NCBI GenBank assembly: GCA_026393755.1
Contig: JAPKZO010000039.1
Location: 62,001-126,000, forward strand
DNA from: Acidobacteriota bacterium
Lineage (GTDB): Bacteria > Acidobacteriota > Vicinamibacteria > Vicinamibacterales > JAKQTR01
DNA length: 64,000 bases
Direction: 5' to 3'
In this document: positions 36,101 through 44,799 of the stretch, piece after piece
Layout: every line of letters begins with the position of its first letter
Numbering within the stretch: the first letter of the stretch is position 1
Position numbers and translations under genes: made by a program
Notes under the pieces: generated by a model
The model's input: only the letters and a program-made list of their open reading frames with translations
Database searches by the model: none
What the model was told of the DNA's origin: nothing

Positions 36101-36931
36101 GCGCGCAGGCAGCGCCTGGTTGGACGCGGTGAGCACACCCAGGTTGCCATCTGACGCCGTCTGGTTGTCGTCCAGATAGACGTCCACGTTACCCGAAAAA
36201 CCACTCCATGTAATGGTCTGGGTGGGCAGGTTATCGGGAACCAGCCGGATCCAGTCGATCTCGATCGCCGCGCCGGCAGTGGCCGTCAGATTCAGCCGCA
36301 GGTCGCCGATCGTGCCGGTCCACGGCGCCAGAGGGGATCCGCTGGCATAGCCGAACGTCGGCAGGTCTATGAAGTAGATCTGCCATCCGTCAAAGGTGAA
36401 GAAACTATTCGAACGAGTTTCAGTCGTCGGAGTGTCGTAGAGGGTCCCTTTGTGCCAGAGGTAGCCGGCCGTACACGCGAGCGTCGGCAACGCCAACGTG
36501 CAGGCTCCGCCGGTATCGAGTCTCATGCGAACGGCGACAGTCTTGTAAGTGCTGGCGTCGATCGGAAAGTTGTCGCCCGTCTTGCCAATCCTCGAACTGG
36601 GAGGGTTGCCTGTTTCAAGGATCCAGAGGTTGCTGTCGGTACCTGACGTCGTCGCCTTGAGGCAGGTCGAGGTCGATCCGCCGCCGGTGCAGGTGGTGTG
36701 AGTCACGCCGCTCAAATTCGTGAGCGGGCCGTCGTTGGCATACAGCCACCAACTGACATCGGTCCACTGATTCATGTCAATGGGCTTCTGGAACGTCCGC
36801 GTCGCCCAATCCTGTCCAGCCGCCACGACGATCTGGCTGGCTGGCGCCCCCACGGATTGGCCGGCCGCATGCGATGCCAAAGCTGCTGCAACCAGACCAA
36901 CGGCCGCGATGGCGAGGATTCCCTGCCGCAT
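33161..36931 (-). CDS. P7: secreted giant protein with CBM-like/unassigned head and BACON-A-B-C-D tail
   Basis: 1256 residues. The frame is open to 37138, but ATG 36931 has GAGGGAG 5 nt upstream and starts a signal peptide (GILAIAAVGLVAAALASHAAG), so I use it. The head (about 30-640) is beta-rich: a segment ending GAAIEIDWIRLVPDN resembles galactose-binding/CBM-type sandwiches, and near 580-640 a Big/FN3-like piece has NTTGVPNGTYYIYASVSDG. No catalytic motif is recognised. A BACON-like domain (649-750), A (757), B (895-1010), C (1039-1125) and D (1139-1256) complete it. It converges on P6, their stops 56 bp apart, so two near-identical tails face each other. A carbohydrate-binding role is inference. 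Confidence 0.82.
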   Translation of the reverse strand: MRQGILAIAAVGLVAAALASHAAGQSVGAPASQIVVAAGQDWATRTFQKPIDMNQWTDVSWWLYANDGPLTNLSGVTHTTCTGGGSTSTCLKATTSGTDSNLWILETGNPPSSRIGKTGDNFPIDASTYKTVAVRMRLDTGGACTLALPTLACTAGYLWHKGTLYDTPTTETRSNSFFTFDGWQIYFIDLPTFGYASGSPLAPWTGTIGDLRLNLTATAGAAIEIDWIRLVPDNLPTQTITWSGFSGNVDVYLDDNQTASDGNLGVLTASNQALPARNVSGGSHTFQPGALAAGDYYVEICPTGADPATSNGCRYSSGFYRVNDTPTFTFTSPSPEGSSDDFATVQLNQAWDMTSTSQVDYAVNVSGLTATTIAAVNEAGSSLGNVNVLQGTSAAAGQVGSGDPYMYFLWFAGDGRGRYKKIDSSRYHILTLEMGVPDKARDINLGSIARVVWLIEGEEAKENVSKDLIFNSRAGSNVMSKIITSMRTCEPSVTEWNHCLRIVTEAGTELSTTGWAGNIENFRLDPHEYPDATTFYVKNFKLAANEKTVSNQYTIRWTYADLLAPGTPTLTLYYDTDIDPSSGLTQIVTGVNPAISSSYTWNTTGVPNGTYYIYASVSDGLNANAAYSRWPIIVDSSTTSALLPRIALNRRRLDFGGNDNGRLVGDPQTVSVAISGTGASSVRWKVTSSNPLVLVSPVSGTGSGTFDVSIASSTIYPDNMWGDYYVTVEESVAGTTSNSAQYIRVVFTMYPKTGTSAPFGAFDTPVNGTAGMQGSFAVTGWALDDVGIDHVEIWRDLTPTENLAHAYTSDPSHPAYGKVFIARPLFVADARPDVESLYAGTPAAYRAGWGYLLLSWGLEGRGNGSYTLYAFAFDKDGHATPLGTKTISVDNVHASKPFGSIDTPGYGETKSGVFVNFGWALTPAGDSSCRIDNGHVFVSIDSLPLALVNYGDARSDIATAFPDFLNGTNASGAYYVDTTALTNGRHQIGWLVYDNCGRGDGIGSRFFNVLNSGARPSLDFAAASGARPPAPALPGVSREPVTVRHVAGDWQVIEPNADGVRVIEVGQSDRIEVRLPLAAGSYTGYLDTQGARRRLPLGSSLDERGGIFYWQPAPGFLGRYDLVFVAPGGMGVRLGVVVGPSMRMAIDTPASGAEVRRPFAVAGWALDLAGEQGSGVDTVHVWAYPAGGAPPIWLGVAEYGDPRPDVGALYGTTFTKAAYTLVVGHLSPGTYDIVVYVHRAKTGSFDAAQIVRFTVR

Positions 36932-37149
36932 TGCCACTCCCTCGGGTACACGGCGGCGCCTGCGCCGCCCGTTAGAAGACGCTGGAGACACTGCACCTTC
37001 TGGATCTGAGAGCAAGAGCCATGCCCGCATGGCCACCCGAGGCGAACGGTGCCTGACCAACGTCCGGGTCCGTTCCAGACTGCAATACTGTGAGGGGGGT
37101 CCGACAGAAATTGTCCGTTGAGTGCCAAAATCTGGCAACGCCCGGACGC

Positions 37150-38949
37150 CTAGCGAATGAGGTACACGAGCACGCCGTCAATCTCGCGGTCGAAGGACAA
37201 CCCTGGTTGGGCATCGACCTTCTGCTTCAGCGTCGCCCAGCCGCCTATGATTGAAGGCGTGAATAGCACGTACCGCACCCCCCAGCTCCGCAGCGCTGCC
37301 ACGCTCGGATCGGACGGAAAGTCTGCCAGCGCCGCCTTGCGCGGCTCGAACAGTGGCGGGAAGAAGCTGTCGCCCACCGGACCGAAGATTGTGGGTCGTT
37401 GGTGGATCGTCTTGTAGTAGTCCTGGATGGGGAGAAACGCTGACTCCAGGGGCAGTTCAGCCACCGCTCCGGGTTGCGCCTGCTGCGCCAGCCACACGTC
37501 GACGCCGCGCGGTCGGAGGGCCATCGTCGGAATCCGGCTCTGACTTTCTGACAGCACCAGACCTCCAAGCACGGCAACCACGATAACCGTGATCACGGGG
37601 CGATGGCCGAACCTCTGGTGCAGTCTCTGCAGCACCAGCGCGGTGCCCCAGCCGGCGAGACCGGCCGTCATCAGCCCCGTCCACATCCCGAAGCGCGACA
37701 TGACGCGCATACCGCTGGTCATTGGCACGAACAGAAACAGGAACATGGCGGGCATCGGAATGGCCAGCGCCTGGCGGGCGAGAATCTCATCCTTGATCTG
37801 GGCCATCGACCCGAACGACCCGAACGCCTTTGCCACTAGTGCCGTGACGGGCAAGGGGACAGGAATCAGCCATTGCCGGTCGCCGGTGTGAAACGTCGGT
37901 CCGAGCGCAATGGCGAACGACGCGATCCACACGGCCAGCAGAGCAGCCATCGCCGGGTGACGGCGTCGAGCCGCCCAAGCCACCAGTGCGAGGGCAATGG
38001 CGGTGTAGCCAAGCGACACGCCGCGCTCGACCCACTGCGCCGCCTGCTGCGGAAACCAGTGCAGCACAAATCCGGCGAACGCGGGGTTGAGACGATTGGG
38101 CAGCAGGAAATCGTAGAAGTTCAACGACCACGATTCCATCTCTCCGATGCCCCGCGTCAAACCTCCGCCTGCCCGAAGCCGAAGGTACGGCACGACGAAC
38201 GGCAGCAACAGCATCGCCGCCGTCGCCGCCGCCACCGCCAGACCCCGCCACCACGCTGCATCCCAGTTCTTTCGCCATGGCCGGCTGCGCACCAAGGCGT
38301 AGATCGGCAGCATCAGCCCTATCGCGTAGGCGTAGTACCAGGACGAGAGGGCGACCAGGGCGAAGCTCGATCCCAGCAAGATGGCTGGCCAGACCAGGCG
38401 GCGCTTGAAGAATCGCTCAAACGCCAGCAGTGTGAGCGGTACCCAGTGGGTACTCACCATCGGGAGATGACCGAGCACGTGCGCGAATCGGTACGGCAGG
38501 AACGCCGCGACGATGCCCGCGACAATGCCGCCAGGCAGGCTGCCAGTCAATTCCAGCACCCAGAGATAGGTCCCGAACCCGGTCATCGCAAACGTCACCA
38601 ACAGGCTGATGTTGTAGGCGAAGACCGCGCCCCCCATCATCGTGAGCGGGATCCCGGGCAGCGTGACAGCCGGAACGAGTTCTCCGTTCGCCGTCGCATG
38701 GCCGGCCGGATAGTAGGTCGATGGGTCGAAAAACGGCGACGTGTGCAGATCGACCAGCGCTCGCTTCATCCACCAGAACTGTCTGATATAGAAAGTGTTG
38801 TCGCCTGGCCAGCCGATCACCACGCCGAACGGATCGCTCACCAGCGATGGGACCATCAGGGCCGTGAGCGCGCAAAAGAGCAGCGCCACTGCGGCGTGCT
38901 GCCACATGGGTATCCGGTGTGGGGCGGGTTGCGCGGTGTCTGGAATCAT
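37150..38949 (-). CDS. Polytopic membrane protein, GT-C/YfhO-like glycosyltransferase candidate
   Basis: About 599 residues from ATG 38949; the longer frame from 39102 overlaps the upstream GT2 gene and adds a basic, non-membrane stretch. Around ten to twelve membrane helices. After the first helix a loop holds IGWPGDNTFYIRQFWWMK and a long periplasmic stretch with DPSTYYPAGHATANGEL, as in large membrane glycosyltransferases of the GT-C superfamily; a soluble C-terminal domain of about 120 residues ends DGVLVYLIR. It lies 49 bp downstream of a DPM1-like GT2 on the same strand, suggesting that the GT2 makes the lipid-linked sugar and this protein uses it. No specific acceptor can be named. Confidence 0.75.
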   Translation of the reverse strand: MIPDTAQPAPHRIPMWQHAAVALLFCALTALMVPSLVSDPFGVVIGWPGDNTFYIRQFWWMKRALVDLHTSPFFDPSTYYPAGHATANGELVPAVTLPGIPLTMMGGAVFAYNISLLVTFAMTGFGTYLWVLELTGSLPGGIVAGIVAAFLPYRFAHVLGHLPMVSTHWVPLTLLAFERFFKRRLVWPAILLGSSFALVALSSWYYAYAIGLMLPIYALVRSRPWRKNWDAAWWRGLAVAAATAAMLLLPFVVPYLRLRAGGGLTRGIGEMESWSLNFYDFLLPNRLNPAFAGFVLHWFPQQAAQWVERGVSLGYTAIALALVAWAARRRHPAMAALLAVWIASFAIALGPTFHTGDRQWLIPVPLPVTALVAKAFGSFGSMAQIKDEILARQALAIPMPAMFLFLFVPMTSGMRVMSRFGMWTGLMTAGLAGWGTALVLQRLHQRFGHRPVITVIVVAVLGGLVLSESQSRIPTMALRPRGVDVWLAQQAQPGAVAELPLESAFLPIQDYYKTIHQRPTIFGPVGDSFFPPLFEPRKAALADFPSDPSVAALRSWGVRYVLFTPSIIGGWATLKQKVDAQPGLSFDREIDGVLVYLIR

Positions 38950-38998
38950 CGTGATTGACCGCAGGCGCGGGCGGCCAGGGCTGCCGCCCGAGGCTGCC

Positions 38999-39709
38999 CT
39001 ATCGCTTCGGCGCCTTCCACCACGCGAAGCGCAACAGGGTCCAGATCGCCTGGAACCCGTCCTTGAGCCCGATCTTCTTGCCTTCTTCGTAGGTCCGCCC
39101 ATAGTACGAGATCGGCACCTCGAACACCCGGGCGCGCAGGCGCGCGACCTTGACCGTGATCTCCGGCTCGATGCCGAAACGCCGCGACCGCAGATCCAGG
39201 CGGGAGGCCACGGCGGTGGTCATCGCCTTGTAGCAGGTTTCCATGTCCGTGAGATTCAGCCCGCTGACGGCGTTGGAGAGCAGCGTCAGAAAGAAGTTGC
39301 CGACCGAGTGCCAGAAGTACAGCACGCGATGGCCCGAGGGGGTTCCGAGAAAACGCGACCCGAACACGACATCGGCGTCGCCAGCCAGGATCGGCCGCAG
39401 CACGATGGGGTACTCCGCCGGGTCGTACTCCAGATCGGCGTCCTGAATGATGAGGATGTCGCCGGAGGCTTCGCGAACACCCCGCGCCACGGCGGCACCC
39501 TTTCCGAGATTCTGAGGCTGCAGCACGACCCGGATGCCGTCGCGCCCGTCCATCTCCGCGATCATGTCGCGCGTGCCGTCGGTCGAGCCGTCGTCGATGA
39601 TCAGCAGTTCACGATCGAGCGTCGGGAGATCGGTGGCCAGCACACGCCTGACGATCTCGCGAATCGTCACGCGTTCGTTGTAGACCGGCATGATGATGGA
39701 CAGCTTCAT
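38999..39709 (-). CDS. DPM1-like GT2 glycosyltransferase (polyprenyl-phosphate sugar synthase type)
   Basis: 236 residues. Two in-frame ATGs, 39715 and 39709, are possible; GGAG abuts the first and is 6 nt from the second, so 39709 is preferred. The frame open to 40702 is antisense to the hydrolase gene and rejected. Motifs: [57 protein letters not shown] and [10 protein letters not shown], all typical of the DPM1/GT2 group. No C-terminal membrane helices. Expected to transfer a hexose to polyprenyl phosphate at the inner face of the membrane for the membrane protein encoded downstream. Confidence 0.92.
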   Translation of the reverse strand: MKLSIIMPVYNERVTIREIVRRVLATDLPTLDRELLIIDDGSTDGTRDMIAEMDGRDGIRVVLQPQNLGKGAAVARGVREASGDILIIQDADLEYDPAEYPIVLRPILAGDADVVFGSRFLGTPSGHRVLYFWHSVGNFFLTLLSNAVSGLNLTDMETCYKAMTTAVASRLDLRSRRFGIEPEITVKVARLRARVFEVPISYYGRTYEEGKKIGLKDGFQAIWTLLRFAWWKAPKR

Positions 39710-39844
39710 CGGCATCTCCACGGCGATACCCGGCTGTCTCGTCGATCGAAGACAGCAGATTCGACTGCGGAAAACGGATGATATCACGTGGGCTGGCGGC
39801 CCAATTCGGGTGTCTCGGCTGCCCAAACCGAAGATAATGCCAGC

Positions 39845-40915
39845 GTGGGTCTTGCACGTCACTACTTCCATCGGTGGGAGCGCCGGCTCGCCGCGGCTGA
39901 CCAGAACCGCATCGTCCGTCCCTTCGAGTGGGGCGTCGACTGGATTCCGGCCGCCGAACGCGACGGCGTCGATCACCGTGATCCGGCACTGGTGGTGCGG
40001 GCCTGGGTCGAGCGCGCCATGAGCAACTCTGACGCGTGGTTTGCCGTCGAGCCCGCGAGCAGTTACGGGACCGCCACTCTGCCGGCCGACGCGAAGCCGG
40101 GCGAACGGATGGTGACGTTTGAGAGCGGGGTCACCACGAGGGACAAGGAGAACAACACGGTCTACACGCGGTACTTTCCGGCGGTGGCGAAGCCTCGCGC
40201 GAAAGGCGCGCCCGTGACCAGGCGCGCGGTGGTGGTGACGCCGCAATGGAACGCCGATGAGGAAGGACACGTCGCGCTGTGCCGGCTGCTGCAGCGCATC
40301 GGCATCAGCGCCTTGCGCCTGACGCTGCCGTATCACGAGAGGCGCAGGCCGCCCGAGCTGCAGCGCGCCGACTATATCGTATCGAGCAATATGGCGCAGA
40401 CGCTGCAGGTCTGTCGGCAGGCCGTCCTCGACACGCGCCGCGCGGTCGCGTGGCTCGATCAGCAGGGATACGAACGCATCGGGCTGATGGGCACCAGCCT
40501 CGGATCCTGTCTCTCGATGCTGACGGCCACGCACGAGCCGCTGGTCAAGGCAATGGCGTTCAACCACGCGTCTTTGTGGTTCGCCGACGTGATCTGGGAA
40601 GGCATTTCGACCGCGCACGTGCGGGCCGGGATGGAAGGACACATCGATCTGCCGCGGCTGCGCGAGATCTGGGGACCGATCAGCCCGCAGTCGTACATGC
40701 ACCGGATTGCGAACAGGCCTTCCCTGATCATCTACGGGCTGTACGACCTGTCATTCCCGCTTCATCTGTCTCGCGCGGCGGTGAAGGAATTCCGGGCGCA
40801 CAACACGCCGACGCGAATCCGTGTGCTGCCTTGCGGACACTACACGACGGGCGTCACCCCGTTCAAGTACCTGGACGCCTTCTACCTGCTGCGGTTTCTG
40901 CAGAAGGAGTTGTAG
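39845..40915 (+). CDS. ABHD18-like alpha/beta hydrolase
   Basis: About 356 residues from a GTG at 39845 (the frame is also open from a GTG at 39788; neither has a strong Shine-Dalgarno, and conserved-looking sequence starts at [13 protein letters not shown]). The hydrolase fold is clear: [14 protein letters not shown] near the oxyanion region, the nucleophile elbow GTSLGS with Ser218, a late GLYDLSFP acid segment and CGHYTTG holding the His. The pattern resembles the ABHD18 family. No signal peptide, so cytoplasmic. Substrate unknown. It is divergent from the GT2/membrane protein pair. Confidence 0.83.
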   Translation: MGLARHYFHRWERRLAAADQNRIVRPFEWGVDWIPAAERDGVDHRDPALVVRAWVERAMSNSDAWFAVEPASSYGTATLPADAKPGERMVTFESGVTTRDKENNTVYTRYFPAVAKPRAKGAPVTRRAVVVTPQWNADEEGHVALCRLLQRIGISALRLTLPYHERRRPPELQRADYIVSSNMAQTLQVCRQAVLDTRRAVAWLDQQGYERIGLMGTSLGSCLSMLTATHEPLVKAMAFNHASLWFADVIWEGISTAHVRAGMEGHIDLPRLREIWGPISPQSYMHRIANRPSLIIYGLYDLSFPLHLSRAAVKEFRAHNTPTRIRVLPCGHYTTGVTPFKYLDAFYLLRFLQKEL

Positions 40916-40926
40916 GGGTCCAATCT

Positions 40927-41151
40927 CTAGAGATACTTGAGAATGCCCTGGAACGCCGTGTAGAGAACACCGGCCAGGGCCTGGACCAGCGGCGAGACCT
41001 GTCCCGATTCGACGGCATCGGCGACGGTTACCGGATCAGTAATCAGCAGCCAGATGGTCGCGCTGGCCAGCACCGCCGAGACAACGGCCACGGCGCCGAA
41101 CAGGCTGAGGCTTAGGCGGGCAAAGCTCATAGACAGCAGCGACCCGAGCAT
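40927..41151 (-). CDS. Small two-helix membrane protein, hypothetical
   Basis: 74 residues with two hydrophobic segments (LFGAVAVVSAVLASATIWLL and VQALAGVLYTAFQGIL) separated by an acidic loop, and a basic C-terminal end. ATG 41151 has GGGG at 8 nt; a second ATG at 41130 is possible. The stop is 11 bp from the convergent hydrolase stop. I do not recognise the family. Confidence 0.6.
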   Translation of the reverse strand: MLGSLLSMSFARLSLSLFGAVAVVSAVLASATIWLLITDPVTVADAVESGQVSPLVQALAGVLYTAFQGILKYL

Positions 41152-41365
41152 AGTTTACACCCCGCACCGGGCATCCAGATACTTATACGCGCCGGACGCT
41201 CGGGGGGTTGCAGATTATGGTGAGAGCCCCATCGGCAACCGCTCTACCCTCTTGGACGCCGGGCGGAAGCATCTGGCTGGGGCTGTGCTCACAATTCGAC
41301 TCGCGCCCTGCCTTCTCTCGGCCACCAGCGCGGCGCGTGGCCGCCGCGGTCCGACCGCGTCGAGT

Positions 41366-42484
41366 TCAGGGTCCCGTCTCCAGGCGCCGTGCAGCGAGGG
41401 GAAAACTGACGGCGAACAGCGCAAGGAAGCCGAGGGCGAACGGTGCGACGTCAACCGCACCGGCTCCGAACGCCAGCATCGAGTTGACTCCCTCCATGGC
41501 CCACCCGGTCGGCACGAAATAGGAGATCTGGCGCATCACCGGACTGCCCAGCTCGATCGGCCACCAGAGCCCGCCGAGCGGCGATAGCAGCACCGCCACC
41601 CAGACGGCGAGGCTGGCGCACTTGTCCGGGTCCTTGAACAGCGTGCCCAGCAGGATGCCGAGCGAGGCGGCAGCCAGGGCAAAGAGGCTCAGGAACGCGA
41701 AGAACACCCACGGATGGTCCGCCCAGCGAATCCCGACGATCAGGCCGAACCCGAGCATGTAGATGATCTGGATCCATCCAATCGTGAACCGGCCCAGCAG
41801 TTTGCCAAGCACGATCGCGCGACGCGACACGGGAGCCATGCTCATCCGGCGAAGCCTGCCGCTGGCGCGATCTTCCGCGATGCCCGCGCCTGAGACGAGC
41901 AGGTTGAGAAAGACGAACATCACGAGATACGACGGCACGCTGCGCTGAAATCCGGCCGTCACGTCCTGTTTCCGCACGCCGATGTCGGCCTGGGTCATAA
42001 ACAACGGTCCTGAAGTGACAGTGGCCAGGCCGTCGCCGGTCGCCGGCGCGTGCGGTCGGTCGGCGTTTCGATCGAGTGCGAAGTACACGTTCGTGATGGC
42101 CTTCTGGAATTTGAACCGCAGGGTGCGTTCGCTGCCGGTTTCCTCGGCGCCCGCGTGCAGCACGAAGTCGACAGACTTGCCGGCCTCGAGCGCCTTCAGC
42201 GCGCCGGCCGGAACGACCAGCGACAGGCGATTCGCCGCGACGGCGTCTGCCAGCCTGACGGTCACGCCGTCCTGCTCGAGATAGGGCGACACGCGCCGCA
42301 CGATGTCGTCGGTTGCGTCCTGGTTCACGACGATCAGCATCGGTCGGCGCGCGGGTTCGGGCCTGAACAGCAGGCCAAAAAACACCGTGAAGATGACCGG
42401 CCCGACGAAGAGCCAGAACAGCGTCTCGCGTTCGCGCAACACGCGCTTGATGTCGTACCAGGCAATCACAAGAGCCGGGTGCAT
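41366..42484 (-). CDS. ABC-2 type transporter permease (second permease)
   Basis: 372 residues from ATG 42484, overlapping the stop of the upstream permease (ATGA). One N-terminal helix (LFWLFVGPVIFTVFFGLLF), an extracytoplasmic domain of about 150 residues (VNQDATDDIVRRVSPYLEQ), then five or six helices ending in ARRLETGP. This is the ABC2_membrane_3 layout. With the preceding permease and the ATPase it forms a heteromeric exporter of the drug/lipid/natural-product type. Substrate not predictable from sequence. Confidence 0.9.
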   Translation of the reverse strand: MHPALVIAWYDIKRVLRERETLFWLFVGPVIFTVFFGLLFRPEPARRPMLIVVNQDATDDIVRRVSPYLEQDGVTVRLADAVAANRLSLVVPAGALKALEAGKSVDFVLHAGAEETGSERTLRFKFQKAITNVYFALDRNADRPHAPATGDGLATVTSGPLFMTQADIGVRKQDVTAGFQRSVPSYLVMFVFLNLLVSGAGIAEDRASGRLRRMSMAPVSRRAIVLGKLLGRFTIGWIQIIYMLGFGLIVGIRWADHPWVFFAFLSLFALAAASLGILLGTLFKDPDKCASLAVWVAVLLSPLGGLWWPIELGSPVMRQISYFVPTGWAMEGVNSMLAFGAGAVDVAPFALGFLALFAVSFPLAARRLETGP

Positions 42485-43746
42485 CACTGCTTGAGTCTCC
42501 GACCTTCGAACCACATGGCCAGTCCAACCGTTGTCAGCCCCCAGGCCCACGTCACGGCCAGGCGCCCGCCCAGTTGCGCGATCGGCAGCTTGTGCACGAG
42601 CACGTCGATGAACCCCTGCTGGGCGGCGCCGTTCGGCACGATCATCGCTACACTCCGAAGGAAGGGCGGGAACTGCTCGGCCGGCACAAACGATCCTCCG
42701 ACCAGCGAGAGCAGCATCACCACGACGCCGCCGACAAACGACGCCCCGCGGTCGCTCTTCGCGAGGCTGTTCGACAACAGGTGCAGGCCCGAGGCGAAGA
42801 TCGCGAAGCCGATGCCGATCGCCATCAGCGCGATCGGGTCGCGAAGCTGGAGCCGGAACACGATGGCCCCGAGCGCGGCCAGAACGAGCAGCAGGGCCAG
42901 CATCGAGACGACCATGAAGATCACCCCGCCAAAGATCACGGCCAGGCCCGATGCCGGGGCGATGGCGATGCGCCGCTGCAGCCCTTTCATCCGGTCGCGC
43001 AGGAGCCGCATCGCCAGCGACTGCGCGATGAACATCAACGCGAACACCACCAGCCCGGGAAACACGTACGCGAAGAACAGCTTCGGATCGTTGCCGAACC
43101 CGGTCTTCGCGGCTGCCTCTCCGGGACGGATCACGCCGACCTTCATGTTCTGAAGGCCCTGCAGGCTGACCATCCGCCGGCCCGCCTCGAAGAACCCCCG
43201 CGACACTTCAGCCACCTCGTCGGAGGTCGGATCCCGTCGCTGGTCGACGTAGGTCTTGATCCGGCTGATCGGCTCAATCGCCTGTCCGTAGAGCCCGTTG
43301 CCGATGACAACTGTCATCTCGAGCATGCTCTGCGCGATGTCGGGTCCGATGCTCTGAATGGGGTTCTTGTACAGCACGAGCTCGGACCGCCTCCCGGCCA
43401 GCAGGTTGTCCTGAAACCCTTTGGGCACGACGATGAGCGCGGCCGCCTGGCTCTTCTTGAACAGGCCGATCGCTTCGTCGCGGCTCGCGACATGCGCAAG
43501 CTCAAACATGTCTTTTACCGGGCTGCCGGCAAACACCTGCGGCACCGCACCCGAAGCCAGCGATCCGTCCTCGTCGAGAAACAGCACTTTGGTCGGGGGC
43601 AGCTTGCCGGCGGCGGCCGTCTGGCCGAACGCGGCGTACTCGATGAGGGCGATAGTGAGTGGGATGGCGACCAGCAGCAGGATCAGCCCCGGGTTGCGAA
43701 CCACCCGGCGGAGATGATGCGTGGCGATGGTGATGGCTGCAGTCAT
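42484..43746 (-). CDS. ABC-2 type transporter permease (first permease)
   Basis: 420 residues with the same fold as its partner: N-terminal helix (GLILLLVAIPLTIALIEYAA), a large periplasmic domain (about 45-230), then a cluster of about six helices with FPGLVVFALMFIAQSLAMR and SLVGGSFVPAEQFPPFLR, a motif typical of ABC-2 permeases. Start ATG 43746 is 30 bp from the ATPase stop; its stop overlaps the second permease. Confidence 0.9.
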   Translation of the reverse strand: MTAAITIATHHLRRVVRNPGLILLLVAIPLTIALIEYAAFGQTAAAGKLPPTKVLFLDEDGSLASGAVPQVFAGSPVKDMFELAHVASRDEAIGLFKKSQAAALIVVPKGFQDNLLAGRRSELVLYKNPIQSIGPDIAQSMLEMTVVIGNGLYGQAIEPISRIKTYVDQRRDPTSDEVAEVSRGFFEAGRRMVSLQGLQNMKVGVIRPGEAAAKTGFGNDPKLFFAYVFPGLVVFALMFIAQSLAMRLLRDRMKGLQRRIAIAPASGLAVIFGGVIFMVVSMLALLLVLAALGAIVFRLQLRDPIALMAIGIGFAIFASGLHLLSNSLAKSDRGASFVGGVVVMLLSLVGGSFVPAEQFPPFLRSVAMIVPNGAAQQGFIDVLVHKLPIAQLGGRLAVTWAWGLTTVGLAMWFEGRRLKQ

Positions 43747-43776
43747 GAGGATCCGAATCTGTTCGTAGACGACTGA

Positions 43777-44703
43777 CTACTCCCTCAGTTCTCTCCCCGT
43801 CATCTTGATGAACAAACTCTCGAGGCTCGGCTGGCGGATGGCCACCTCGCGCACCGATCCGAGACTGCCGGCGATCGCCAGGATGCCGGCCAGGTGCTGG
43901 TCGGCCCGCTGCACGGTCAGCAGGAGCTCGGCATCAGACGCCTTGAGCAGCTCGTACTCGGGATGCTGCTGCAGTTCGCGCGTTACGGCGTCGGTCTTGA
44001 ATACGCCGCGCAACGCGATGATCTCGCGCGCGCCTGCGGCCTCGCGCAGTTCCTGCAGCGTGCCTTCGACCAGAATCGTGCCGCGGTCGATGATGCCCAG
44101 GCGGTCGCAGAGCCGCTCGGCCTCATCCAGGTAGTGCGTCGTGTAGACGACGGCGGCTCCAGCCGACGCAATCGTGCGGACCAGATCGAGGATGCTCGCA
44201 CGTGTCTGCGGATCGAGGCCGACGGTCGGTTCGTCCATCAGCACGACTTTGGGATCGTGCACCAGCCCCGCGGCGATGTTGAGCCGCCGGAGCATGCCGC
44301 CTGAGTAGCCCTCAATCGGCTCTTTGGCGCGCTCGGTCAGGCCGACCCGCGCCAGGACGCGATCGATGCGCGCGGCGAGATCGGCTCCCGACAGCCCGTA
44401 CAGCCGCCCGAAGAACTTCAGGTTGTCCCGGGCGGAGAACTCCGTATAGAGCGCCACTTCCTGCGGGACCACCCCGAGCACGCGCCGGGCGTCGACCGGC
44501 CGTTGCGCGATGTCGATCCCGTTGAGCCGCGCCTGCCCGGCATCCGGCTTCACCAAGCCGCACAGGATGCCAATGGTGGTCGACTTGCCGGCTCCGTTCG
44601 GCCCGAGCAGGCCGTAGATCTCGCCGGCGGCGACGTGGAACGAGATGCCCTTCAGCGCTTCGTTGTCGCCGAACTTCTTGCGGAGGTTGGATACGTCAAT
44701 CAC
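43777..44703 (-). CDS. ABC transporter ATP-binding protein (ABC-2 exporter)
   Basis: 308 residues. A GTG at 44703 is preceded by GGGAGG at 5 nt and starts directly with IDVSNLRKKFGD; the frame continues to 44796 without domain sequence, so the GTG is chosen. Walker A GPNGAGKST, signature YSGGMLRRL, Walker B VVLMDEPTVGLD, and His switch TTHYLDEAE are all present and intact. A C-terminal segment of about 80 residues is typical of drug/antibiotic-type ABC-2 ATPases. First gene of a three-gene operon (ATPase, permease, permease). Confidence 0.95.
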   Translation of the reverse strand: MIDVSNLRKKFGDNEALKGISFHVAAGEIYGLLGPNGAGKSTTIGILCGLVKPDAGQARLNGIDIAQRPVDARRVLGVVPQEVALYTEFSARDNLKFFGRLYGLSGADLAARIDRVLARVGLTERAKEPIEGYSGGMLRRLNIAAGLVHDPKVVLMDEPTVGLDPQTRASILDLVRTIASAGAAVVYTTHYLDEAERLCDRLGIIDRGTILVEGTLQELREAAGAREIIALRGVFKTDAVTRELQQHPEYELLKASDAELLLTVQRADQHLAGILAIAGSLGSVREVAIRQPSLESLFIKMTGRELRE

Positions 44704-44799
44704 GGAGACCTCCCGCAGCCAAAGGACGCGGCCCGCCCGAATCCCTAGATATGACGTGCCTGCGCCGTCGCATGTTCCGGCGCGGGATCTTACCATTGC

